This document shows, one piece after another, positions 1 to 10,965 of a stretch of DNA of 64,000 nucleotides. The position numbers and the translations under genes are program-made. Source of the stretch: Trileptium ribeirensis (Eukaryota; Nematoda; Enoplea; Enoplida; Thoracostomopsidae); NCBI GenBank assembly GCA_030248225.1, contig JASANE010026551.1, positions 1 through 64,000 on the forward strand, written 5' to 3'. Under the pieces are notes generated by a model, which worked only from the letters and a program-made list of their open reading frames with translations, ran no database searches and had not been told where the DNA came from. The number at the start of each line of letters is the position of its first letter. Within the stretch, counting starts at the first letter, position 1.

Positions 1-867
1 GCCTGTACCGGACACTACTCCGATTTTTGTATCCATCGTAGAGATCCTCTGTTCGCAGCTGGTGGATCCGATGTTTAGCGTGAGCAAATATATCAGGTTA
101 CCCGTGCAAATAAATGCATCTGAATGGCTGCTCTGCAGTTGAAAGCAGCGGTTTGCAAAGGTGACGCAAAATAATGATTGCCAGTGATGCGTGATGTGCT
201 GGTAAAAATAACGTAACAAGCTTCTAATCGTTTCAGTAGGGTGCATGGAGTAGCAGGTCTGCGTGCATGCAGTGCGTCTAGTGTTTAAATCTGGATTCGA
301 ATTTGTATCAAGTTTAGATTAAGCAGTATGCAACTTGAGCACGTAATTGTAAATACTGAACAACAAATCAACTACGGCAACAATTTTTCCATAATTATTC
401 TATAGCGGCAAAGCTGTAATGGCCTTTACAATCCGTCATAGCTAATTTTCGTACACATTTAAATACATCCTTTAGCACCAATTACATCAAGATTTCGTTT
501 CCTTTGTTTTCAACAGATTTAGGTTTTTGTTGTGCCACCAAAAACCGGGCGAATTCAATAATAGAACTAATATGGTCTCTGCTATGCCTGATGTCATGAT
601 AAACAGACGGCAAAACATAACATTACTCTAGCATGTCAGCGTTGCCAAAAATACCAACATTCAGTACAAAGCCACTAACTACCACATGCTACAACATACA
701 AGACCAGAAAAATTCTATGTTACAAATGTAGTCACTAAAGGTCTTGAAATTGTTATACATGGCAAGTAAGCAGTGGTCAGTTTGACAGGAATCAACTAGG
801 TGCAGCTTGTAATAAAACAGTTTTCCATATTGAGATTTTCAAAGTGACTATTAAACAAGTATTAAAC
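1..867. repeat. Left arm of a large inverted repeat
   Basis: The reverse complement matches 2399-3264 at about 98-99 percent, with a few substitutions and one 1-base indel (gcatgtcagcgttgcc against gcatgtcgcgttgcc). The arm begins at base 1, so its outer limit lies outside the window. No gene is recognised inside. Confidence 0.95.
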
Positions 868-1710
868 AACAGAAATTCAATGAATTATACAAAGCATCAG
901 CTATAGCTCGAATAGTGGGTGTCAGTGTAAACTGACATTAGGTACATCTGGATTTTAATGTAGAAAGCGCAATGGCGAGGCTAATTTCCAAGAGCATCTT
1001 TGCTTTTCGACTACGTAGGAACAATGCCTCTATGGGGAAATACGTTTCCAGTTCAGGTAGCGAATAGTAGTCAGCAGCTACTATGGTAAATATGCCTTCC
1101 TAATATAGTTAGCGCACATCTCTGGCTAACACATCAAGCAGACATTTACCCATTTTATAAAATTCAGGCCTCGATACCAAGATTACACCCTGCAAACTGC
1201 TCGATTGGTTCAGGCGATCCGGTGTGGTGCCGATATAACCGGGTCACAAGTCGTCGCGTAAGTAAGACGATGGCCCGATATCTCAGCCGCTCCGTTATAT
1301 CACTTACACAGCCATCTCGACATGAAATTTAAACCAGTACTTAGAGGTGCAATATTATGCCTCTGTCGACAGTTACGGTCCAAAATGATCATCTCGATAT
1401 CAGTGAACAAGCGACTTCATACTTTGCCAAAAGCCACAGTAGGCTGTATCGTGGCGTGACCGTAAATATACACAACTGCGCATAAGCACAGGGTACAAAT
1501 ATATTCACAAATTGAATCTTCAATACTTTAACTTTAAGCAGTGGCTTTAAATCTTTCCATGCGCACTAGGCCCAGCTGGACCTAACGCTCATTGTGAGTC
1601 GTTGTGTTTATTGGTATTGTCAAACAGTATGTTTGCAGGTGCGGTTATTTGATCGCGATATGAGGTTCCTTAAAGAACCAAACAAAAGCTCCGTCAGCTC
1701 TTAGTGGTTC
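868..1710. other. Left part of inverted-repeat spacer
   Basis: Contains a somewhat GC-richer stretch (about 1195-1330) that could be internal sequence of the LTR element. No ORF or domain is recognised. Confidence 0.4.
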
Positions 1711-1829
1711 TGTAATTGTTTGACTAAACTTAATGACTATTATAATAACGTAAAGTTAGTAACGATTTATTAAACAACCAATTCAACTGAACTATTTATA
1801 TAGTCATTAAGTTTAGTCAAACAATTACA
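1711..1829. mobile_element. 119-bp foldback element with perfect 30-bp inverted ends
   Basis: tgtaattgtttgactaaact + taatgactat at 1711-1740 is exactly mirrored at 1800-1829. It sits directly next to the primer binding site, inside the LTR element remnant. No coding sequence. Confidence 0.8.
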
Positions 1830-1836
1830 TTTTGGC

Positions 1837-1854
1837 GCCCCACGTTGGGCGCCA
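1837..1854 (-). other. Primer binding site complementary to tRNA-Lys
   Basis: The minus strand reads TGGCGCCCAACGTGGGGC, the 18-base complement of the 3' end of tRNA-Lys used by several retroviruses and LTR elements. It sits four bases from the LTR end at 1859. Confidence 0.72.
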
Positions 1855-1858
1855 AAAA

Positions 1859-2184
1859 TGTAAGGATTTTTATTCACCGATAAAATATAAAAGCAATAAG
1901 TCGGTGGTTAGTAAATAACGTTGACAGAAAACTCATTTTTATACTCTGGTATACTAGAAAAATATATATTTAAACTAAATTCTTTTCCAGAATATCTATC
2001 TACTCAAAATACTTACACTCACTAAAAAGCTACGCCTCAATAGGCAATGTTACAGGTTCGTATGTGTAACTTTGAACTGCACATTAAGGATTCGATCCCT
2101 CGCGCCGGGTTGAGTTTGTAAAGCGTCATACGATACACAATTTGGCCCATGTCATTTTTACGGGCCGGACGTTATAACGTTACA
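1859..2184 (-). mobile_element. LTR of a decayed retrotransposon (start uncertain)
   Basis: On the minus strand this region has a TATAAAAATG box (about 1950), AATAAA just before the end, and ends CCTTACA at 1859, four bases before a tRNA-Lys primer binding site. Both 2184 and 2054 begin TGTAAC and could be the start. Homology of 2135-2325 to 45195-45395 runs across 2184, so 2054 (196-bp LTR) is the safer boundary. Internal coding sequence is not preserved to the left. Confidence 0.55.
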
Positions 2185-2325
2185 AAAAAAGAAAAGCTTA
2201 CAGTCGGGAGTTCGGGGGTGGGAGCCCCCAACCTAGGCTTAGGCTTATATATCATGTATGTCTCATATAAGGACTTTAGCTTAGGCTAAGGCTTAGGCTT
2301 CGTATATCGAGAACAGCATAGCATG
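2135..2325 (+). repeat. TTAGGC-containing dispersed repeat, first copy
   Basis: Contains cctaggcttaggctt and gcttaggctaaggcttaggc. Similar copies lie at 45195-45395 (opposite strand), 63040-63225 (diverged, same orientation as 45195) and partly at 51610-51850. The copy sits in the spacer of the large inverted repeat. Confidence 0.7.
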
Positions 2326-2398
2326 CATTTCATTCTTAAAAGTTACATTGGCCAACAATTTGATTAGGGGATGAAAAGGTTAATACACTGAATTTCAA

Positions 2399-3264
2399 GT
2401 TTAATACTTGTTTAATAGTCACTTTGAAAATCTCAAGATGGAAAACTGTTTTATTACAAGCTGCACCTAGTTGATTCCTGTCAAACTGACCACTGCTTAC
2501 TTGCCATGTATAACAATTTCAAGACCTTTAGTGACTACATTTGTAACATAGAATTTTTCTGGTCTTGTATGTTGTAGCATGTGGTAGTTAGTGGCTTTGT
2601 ACTGAATGTTGGTATTTTTGGCAACGCGACATGCTAGAGTAATGTTATGTTTTGCCGTCTGTTTATCATGACATCAGGCATAGCAGAGACCATATTAGTT
2701 CTATTATTGAATTCGCCCGGTTTTTGGTGGCACAACAAAAACCTAAATCTGTTGAAAACAAAGGAAACGAAATCTTGATGTAATTGGTGCTAAAGGATGT
2801 ATTTAAATGTGTACGAAAATTAGCTATGACGGATTGTAAAGGCCATTACAGCTTTGCCGCTATAGAATAATTATGGAAAAATTGTTGCCGTAGTTGATTT
2901 GTTGTTCAGTATTTACAATTACGTGCTCAAGTTGCATACTGCTTAATCTAAACTTGATACAAATTCGAATCCAGATTTAAACACTAGACGCACTGCATGC
3001 ACGCAGACCTGCTACTCCATGCACCCTACTGAAACGATTAGAAGCTTGTTACGTTATTTTTACCAGCACATCACGCATCACTGGCAATCATTATTTTGCG
3101 TCACCTTTGCAAACCGCTGCTTTCAACTGCAGAGCAGCCATTCAGATACATTTATTTGCACGGGTAACCTGATATATTTGCTCACGCTAAACATCGGATC
3201 CACCAGCTGCGAACAGAGGATCTCTACGATGGATACAAAAATCGGAGTAGTGTCCGGTACAGGC
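2399..3264. repeat. Right arm of the large inverted repeat
   Basis: Mirror of 1-867 with a spacer of about 1.5 kb. Similarity breaks down inwards of 2399 (weak pairing continues for about 30 bases). An ORF at 3019-3360 lies mostly inside the arm and shows no domain. Confidence 0.95.
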
Positions 3265-4809
3265 ATTCTGAGAACGACAATAACAGAATATACGACATTT
3301 GCCAACCAGAAGCGATGCAAGCGCGTCCGGTGGGGGATAATTCAGCAACGTGATGGATAAAGATTCACGATAAGCCTTGCATAGGTGAAAGGTCTACAAA
3401 GTGGTGACTGCTGTTACTTTTACGTATTATGGTACACAGCCAATCCAAAAGACAGAACATATTTAAAATCAGACTGGAAAAGTATTAGTGTCGATAGCAT
3501 AACCGCTATGCGTAAGGTCGATAGACTAGATTAAAACAATTTGAAATGAACTAACTTTAGACAGGCAGGCGTTGCTATCCTGAACACAAGGGGGTGGATC
3601 TCTCGAAGTAATTATAATTCAGATCTTAGCACATTAGGAAATGAGGGATAATCAGGTCAGCCTTACTACCTGTGAGCACGCTTAATTGTTGACCGTCCGA
3701 GCACTAAGGCGGAAATTATGGTGCAGCTGGGATTCCTTGGAGCTATAACTTGTCATAGTACAATAGGCATTCAAGGTCCGCCGGCACAGGGTCGGTAGAT
3801 GGTTTCGACGAAGTGTGTTGTACGCCGGGGGATACTACAGTCCGGGTGTGTAAAGGTTTGAAGCGTTCGGCCGCTCATGATTTTCTCAAATTTTACTATA
3901 ACTTTCCCCAAGTTTTTTCTGCTAAAATGTTCACCAATTATTGACATTTTGTGCCAATCTTCCCAATATATTTCTCGTTCGTGTCAATTTTTGCAAAACT
4001 TTCCGAGGGCTTTCCGTCGCACACAGTGGAAATATGGATTGTGAGGAGGAGTGTGAGATGTAGACGAACCCCTATTTTTCCGATTCTTACACCATATAAA
4101 CAATAAACTATACGCAAACAGTAAACCCAAATGGTGATCATTATCTTGACTGTTTTACCCCTACGGCAAAACTCAGACACAACGCAAATCATAACACACC
4201 AAGTAGCAATTTCATGTTTTAGATACTTTTTTCTTAAATTTGATCTCCCAGAAACTGAAGTTACTATCCTAATGCACGGTTTGATGTTCCGCCGAACACA
4301 GAACCAATAAACCTCAAAACATAGGTAATTATGATAACATTTCGTAACACCTACGGTATGACTCAAACACAACGTGAAACACAACACATTATGTAACAAT
4401 TTCGCGTTTTATACACCACAAATGTATCAGTGATCTTTTCTGTTAAATTTATTGTCCCAGAAACTGGATTATTATGTCATTTTTTACTTCTATCATATGT
4501 CGAAGTTCACATGGAAAGAATGATGAAAAATGTTCGGTCTATATAATGTTATCATGTAGACTGTAAAATTTATATCTACGCACGTTTCGTATCCCCATAT
4601 TTGTGTAACGTTTTAGTCGTTTTTGCAACGACCATGTACGTAGAAACTGATTTGTAACAGCAATATGAAATTGTCAGCAATTTCTTTGTATACAATGTCT
4701 TTATTAATAATTTTTTCTTATTACCGCCGTGTTGTGACATTTCGATAATAATAGATATTCAGGTGTTCAAAAAAATGGCCGTACGACACAGGATTACGTA
4801 TAAACATAC
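3265..4809. other. Intergenic with a diverged tandem duplication
   Basis: ctacggcaaaactcagacac near 4160 and ctacggtatgactcaaacac near 4351 mark a diverged duplication with a period of about 191 bp (about 4130-4475). The apparent minus-strand ORF 3938-4399 falls in this repeat and is not supported as a gene. Confidence 0.5.
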
Positions 4810-4812
4810 TAA

Positions 4813-5142
4813 AGGCGTGTTCACACGCTCAAACTTTTTGCTCAAATTTTGATCAAAATTTGAGCTCAAATTTTGATCAAAGTTTAAAGCACCTTTTTTG
4901 AATTTTTGGTAAGTTTGACTGCGCGAACACTGTTCAAACTTTTCGAGGATATTCCTGTAGCCAATCACCGACAAAATTCATTGCTTGAAAATGTTTGAGC
5001 TCAAATTTTGTTCTCAAATTTTGAAATACCACAATTTTTCTTTAAAAATTACCTTCAAATTTTGATCAAAATTTGATAAAAATTTGAGCTCAAATTTTGG
5101 GCTCAAAATTTGAGCAAAAAGTTTGAGCGTGTGAACACGCCT
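4813..5142. mobile_element. PIF/Harbinger-type MITE, 330 bp
   Basis: Long terminal inverted repeats begin AGGCGTGTTCACACGCTC and continue as TTTTGCTCAAATTTTGA for about 60-70 bases. The element is flanked by TAA on both sides (4810-4812, 5143-5145). A 3-bp TWA target duplication is the hallmark of PIF/Harbinger. The interior is made of further TTGAGCTCAAATTTTGATCA palindromic units. Non-autonomous. Confidence 0.8.
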
Positions 5143-5145
5143 TAA

Positions 5146-6594
5146 GTTCCAACATGTTACCGAAGCCAACTGTGTATATATACTTATCTTTAGAAATAGA
5201 AGAGACTTACTGTCTACTATGTTACTACCTTTTTGGTTTTGGTTACCGGAGCGCTAACTTCGATTTTTACCTAGGTCACCATTTTACTATTTAACGCCGC
5301 AATTTATTGACCCCGTAGATTTGAAAACAGTGTTTCAATCAATTTTGTATAGCATTCTTTAATACACTGATAGACCGCCAACACAGCTATATGAATCTAG
5401 TACGCCGTTTTTGAAGAATCAGAACATACGTCCAACATCGGCAATTATTGTTCGCGTACCCAAATTGCGTTAGTATATATCCCTGTTATTGCTAACAAGC
5501 TGCTAATATCTAATGTCAATATTCTGAAATCGAATTTTTGCACAACTAAATACCTGATTTTATCAAACACAACGACTATGGTGTGCGTACGCAAATTTAT
5601 GAAACGTAGCTGCGTTCTGTTGGGTTGTCGAATATAACAGAAAAGTAAAGAGCTGCTAAAATTGGGAATGAGTATTCCTATATAAAAATGGAAATTTTGA
5701 AATCGTTCAATTTGAATCCGGGGGCTAGTTAGATAAGGAGCAAACAATCAGTGCAAACTCTAATTTCAGTAATCGATATTTGAAACAAAATACTCGAACA
5801 AGGTTAGCTTTTGTGAAGCTTTTAATTTTGAAATATATTTTCAAAGTTTCGAAATTACTATGAACTTGAAGTTGTATTGGTATTCATGAAATTACATTGC
5901 CACAAAATATAAACTGAGATTCAAGGTTTAATTTTGTACAAAATAATATATTTATTCAAATTCTGAAAATTCAACGAAACTTAGACGACCGATTTTGAGT
6001 CGGTGTGTATATGATCGATTTTTAGTTCCGTTAAAAATATACAAAATACATAGAAATACTACGAAATTGTGCAGTAACAAACTATAATTTAACATTTTCA
6101 TTATAATAAATTTACCAATAAATTAAAAATAATTTAAAATTTTAAAGCAACATCCTTATCCGGATATTCACGGATACTATTGCTCTGTTCGATGCGATAA
6201 ATTATTAAAGTTGTGCAATTATTAAACAGAGCTACAAATTAAGAAAAAACTGATAAGGCGATTAAAAACTATTAATGCGAGGCATTAAGTTCTGTATCCT
6301 TAAGTTATGCTCGGTATTTAGCAAGAATTTAGCAAAGCTCAGTAAGTTATTTGTCATGGTTATATTTGACGAGTAACATTTATATTTTTAGGGTCTATAA
6401 TTACAGTATAGTATATAATGTTAGATTTTTGGAAAAAAAGACACGTAGATAATGCTTCAAATTTACTCATGCCTACTGTTTCGGCATTTAAGAGATTTGG
6501 ATTTGACTATATCAAGGAACCACACACCGAGCTATATAGGATTGTTTTTTAACTGCATTACCTATGATTTAGAACCTGCCTGCCCTCTTCTGTG
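5146..6594. other. AT-rich intergenic sequence
   Basis: No repeat, domain or RNA signature recognised. Confidence 0.5.
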
Positions 6595-7031
6595 TGAAAC
6601 CAAGACTGCATTAGGGAAGAGTATGACACTTCCCTGCACTCACATATTAGCCTGTGTTTGATGATACGGAAGGTTTTGGCTTGACCCCCAGTTTCCAGCG
6701 GAGGATAGCTCGAACCCCCTACCCCAGTTTTTTTGGGAGGTAGGTCGGACAGTCCCCAATTTCTGGGGGGGTCGGTTTATAAGCAGCTGCTTACAAACCG
6801 ACCCCCTAGAAATTGGAGGGCGTCCGACCAATTTCTGGGGGGGTCGGTTTATAAGGAGCTGCTTACAAATCGACCCCACAGAAATTGGGGGGCGTCCCAC
6901 CGACCCCCCCGCCCCCCAGAAACTTGGGGGGGGGGGGGGGTTAGGCCGAAACCGCTCGTATAATCAAACACAGACTAACATGTGAGTGGAGGGAAGTGTT
7001 ATATACTTTGCTAATGCACTCTTGGTGAAAG
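6595..7031. mobile_element. Inverted-repeat element with a GC-rich hairpin core
   Basis: Outer arms of about 95 bp (6595-6687 and 6937-7031) pair imperfectly: cacttccctgcactcacat and tagcctgtgtttgat on the left against their mirror on the right. The core holds two tandem palindromes (about 6757-6817 and 6830-6890) built on gtcggtttataag(c/g)agctg and a run of 14 G near 6930. ORFs on both strands here are by-products of the palindrome. Confidence 0.7.
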
Positions 7032-9434
7032 TAATATAGCATTAGCATACAACTCTCTGTAGTAATGTATTTATCCGGTTGAGGGACTACAATGTGATTT
7101 GAGGCGGTGTTCCACCTTGATACATCAATTTGTACTGCACTAAAATCGGACTAGAGTAGTAATTTAGGTATGTAAACATGAATAGGACAAAATCAGCGAT
7201 ATTCAGGAATTGAGATTGCTTATGATTTGTGATTCATGTTTTCGTTAATTCATGTTTATCCGTCCAACGTGATTGACGGCAACGTTAGAGATGTGAAAGG
7301 TTCATTCGGCTATACTCTTTGAATGAATATTGGATGCAAAGTGCAATTTATTTTTAAATAACCGTAAGATTTATTGAAATAATAAAGAAATTTACACTTA
7401 TTTGCAACACCACGTAATGTTTCTATCATAATTTCGTGATGTAATGGTTCTGTCATACTTTAGTTAATAAATATAATTCAAGCGGAGCAGGACTACTGGT
7501 TACGGTTTTGACAAGTCTCCTGCATCTTTGATATATATTCATATATTCATTCACACATATATATATATACGAATATATGGCAGTATTACTCGTTGCGGCG
7601 GCGGTGGTTTTCGTAAATTTTAGCTGAAAGACATTATGAAATACTTGTTTTTTATTTGAACACAATTTAACAGCCTAATTTTCACGAAAAACGTAACCAT
7701 TGAGGACGAATTTCGGTTTAATATGCATATCTTAGGTCAATATTTTTCAAATACGCCTAACAGTTTGGATATTGCCATTTAAATATATTCTATATAATTA
7801 ATCGCAGAAGTGAATTTACCATAATGGTCAAAATCACACGTCATTCATTTCTTTTCCAGTTCTCTTTATCAGCATCCAATAACGTCAGCTTTGTTCTATG
7901 TTGGCCGTAACAGTTATATAAATTATAGTTATTGCCTTAGCAATTATATAAGTGCTTTAGATAATTGTAGACCTTAGCAATTATATAGCACAAAAGCTTC
8001 CGCTCGCCAAAATATCGTGTTTTAAGAAAGAATTCATCCACTAAAATATATGAAAACATCATAATTTAGATATAAAAATACACAAAATCAGCGATAACGC
8101 GCTGACTGAATCATGATCATCACACTTTGTTCATTTATTTAGTAAACATCTTTTATTTCTATTATTTGTTTTGGTTGATTATGATGTTATTATATGATGT
8201 AACAGGGAAGACGAAAAATAAAAACGATAATTGGGTAACTAGATCAGTTGATTTTTAACAAGTCAGTGAGTGCACTTTTATGTGTATCATTATGCGTTCT
8301 AAGCGATATTTGCGCGAAATACGCTATAAACAGATACAATGCACATCATTTTAATACGCCGCTATTGCAACACATTCTTCAACACCTTCGCAACCAAAAC
8401 TCTTGTTGACATGTAGACGTTGTTATAACATCTACTCACCCCATCCTTTAAATGATTTCAGACTGTGGTAAAAGACAATGATGAAACAAAAAGAGATATT
8501 ATGTTGGTTTTGATGTTTTAATTAAGTATATAAATTAGGTTTAAAACAAAATAATTATTATTTCAAATATTTATTTTTCAAGTTTAAACTGTTATGTATA
8601 AACTAGAGAAATATTATATAAAACTAATGTTGAAATTCTATAGTTATACATGTTTACATATTTAAATTCAAGCCGTAATGCGTGATGTTACAGGTCAGCT
8701 TGGCTTCAATACAACATAGGTTTTGCTTTCTACACGAAAGGTGATGCTTTCTGCATGGCGCACCCCAGAATAACTTTTCACATTGATTTATTTTTCAAGT
8801 TGAAACTGTTACGTATTTTAAGAAAACATGATATAACAGCAATTTCAAGTCTTTTAATTTAATCATATATACGTTTATATATTTTCTCCTAAATCGCAAA
8901 GCATGCTTAATGAGGCCATACGACTGCTTCAAACATTGTTCAGATTGTTGTGTTTTATTACTCTGATCGGGTTTTCAGTAAAGCGTTTTTCATTGTCACG
9001 TAGAAGAACAAGTATTTCCGCTCGTGAATCGATTCTCACAATATACATTATAATGTTGTCTGTTCATGATTGCTATTACTAGTTTTCAGAAACTTTGGCT
9101 GATTAAAAACAAACGCAGCGCTACGTGACAAAGTGCATCTCCACAGATCACTAGTCGTTCAGTGTCCAGTTCGAATGTCAATCATGTATAATTAACCGTA
9201 CGGCAAACCATCATGGTTACTGCTACTGCTTTTCCTTGCAGTTAGAACCGCAATTATTCCTTTTAGCCTAAATAAAATTCATACATTTTCATTGTTTTTA
9301 ACTTTTTGATATAAAAGCCGTTAAATATGAAAATAAACAGAGTTTGGAGGGTGTTCGTGTTTACTGCAATATCATTGTGCGCAGCACGTACGGATAAATT
9401 ACGATTGCGTAGAGGCTAACGGCGTGTGTAGGCT
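7032..9434. other. AT-rich intergenic sequence
   Basis: Apart from a weak duplication (ttatttttcaagtttaaact near 8571, ttatttttcaagttgaaact near 8788) I see nothing in it. Confidence 0.5.
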
Positions 9435-9610
9435 TTTAGTGCACAAAATTATAGAAAATTCCCATTTTTGTATCAAATCTACAGTTTTATAGATAAGAAA
9501 GATAAATCACTATATATATTATAGCGAAGATATAGGCCACTAGTTTTGCTTTTATCTACTGTTGGCTATGACCAAGCTAAAGGTGCAACATCGTCGATAC
9601 AAAAGAATTT
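9435..9610. repeat. Dispersed repeat, copy 1
   Basis: tttttgtatcaaatctacag, tagataagaaagat, gaagatataggc and ttggctatg follow in the same order and orientation as in 13280-13453. Identity is roughly 75 percent by eye. Family unknown. Confidence 0.6.
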
Positions 9611-10629
9611 CCATATGAACTATAACTTGTACCTGTTAATAGAATATGATGAATGAGAATAGCAAGATAAAAGTTTCTCAGCTAAGCGTGATTGTGGAGG
9701 AACGCTTTCTTTCAAGTTTACAAGGTATACCTTTTTAGTTCAAACTTACATTGTTTTTATCCCATATCAGTGTTGCTATTATATATAAACACACGCATCT
9801 TGTATCATTTAAACGAGACTTACTCTTGTGTCCAAAAAACTTTAGTTTCTATGAAACATTTAAAATTGTAAAAAATAATTTTTCATCAATAAGAAGAAGC
9901 CGAAAATTATCAGAAAAAGATATAGCTGAAAATGTTATTTAAAATTTGTCGGAAACGATGCATTGTTATTTTGTCGTAGGAAAACGGTTGTAGTTGACGA
10001 AAACTTCAAAATTGATGTCTTTGTCAATGAATGTCATCTCATTGCTTAGGGCTTTAAACAGATATCCTGTGTTTTTACGGACAACTCAATAAAACATTGT
10101 CTATCAACTCAATGTGGTGAATTTAGTTCAGAAGTTTTATTTAATAGTGAACTGATACGTTTTGAACACACTATTTGAGCTATGAAAATTACCAGGTTCC
10201 CAGTTACAACTCTTTGTTATTTTACAGTCGGGTGTTAATCGGAAGTTGTTTGTATAACCGGACCAAGCTATACAAATTAATCAGACACAGTGTTTAGTCG
10301 TTATGCCCACACCACATTTAAGCATGTTTATAAATATGCAATAAACATAAATTTTTGCGAAATTGCAGTTCAGTACATAGGACAACAGTTGATAAAATAT
10401 TTTTTTGCTAAAATGCATCATCCTTTTTGAAATCAACCAATTCTAGTGCCTTCAATTTCTCCAATTATTTACGTCAAAAGGCACTGAGATCAGGCGTCTA
10501 TATTTCGAAAAATCGACAATAATACATGTCAAAGCCATCGCCAATATATGTTGCAAAACACTTATTTTAGTGCTTTACCATCAATAAAGATCGAGGCAGT
10601 ATAATCACTTGTAATTACCGCAGCAATGC
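9611..10629. other. AT-rich intergenic sequence
   Basis: A 63-codon ORF (9751-9942) has no recognisable feature. Nothing else is seen. Confidence 0.5.
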
Positions 10630-10965
10630 TCAAAAATATGTAGTTTTGCATCCTGGGCAGAGCCAACTGTCGTCCGTGAATATTAGCATTACTTCAGCCA
10701 GTTGACTTCTCAAATCCGTTCAGTCCTCTTCGGAAAAAGCGTTAATGCGACCGGGTCTTCTAAAACACACCATTAAATACGTTGTGTTGAATTCTGGGCA
10801 CAACCAAGTTTCGTTCGTATATCTTACCATTACACCAGCCAGTTGACTTCCCAAATCAGCAGAGTCCTCTTCGAAAAATGAGCTAATACGGCTGGGTCCG
10901 CTAAAACACACCTTAAAGATGTTGCCGCAGTAATTGCAAAGCTGGTGTAAATAGATAATTGAATA
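10630..10965 (-). pseudogene. Decayed coding repeat with Cys-x2-Cys motifs, family unknown
   Basis: On the minus strand two units of exactly 141 bp (47 codons) encode similar peptides: C-F-x-x-P-x-R-I-x-x-F-x-E-E-D, then D-L-x-S-Q-L-A-x-V-M, then W-L-C-P-x-(C/F)-x-T-T-Y. A third, upstream C-N-Y-C motif precedes the first unit. Nucleotide identity between units is about 78 percent, yet the frame and many residues are kept, as expected from a once-coding repeat. A TGA interrupts the second unit, one Cys is replaced by Phe, and a stop follows. The Cys pairs suggest a zinc-binding module, but I do not recognise the family. Confidence 0.4.

Noticed and set aside
2041..2115. tRNA-like box B (ggattcgatccc) near 2090
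   Set aside because: No T-stem, anticodon stem or acceptor stem can be formed around it.
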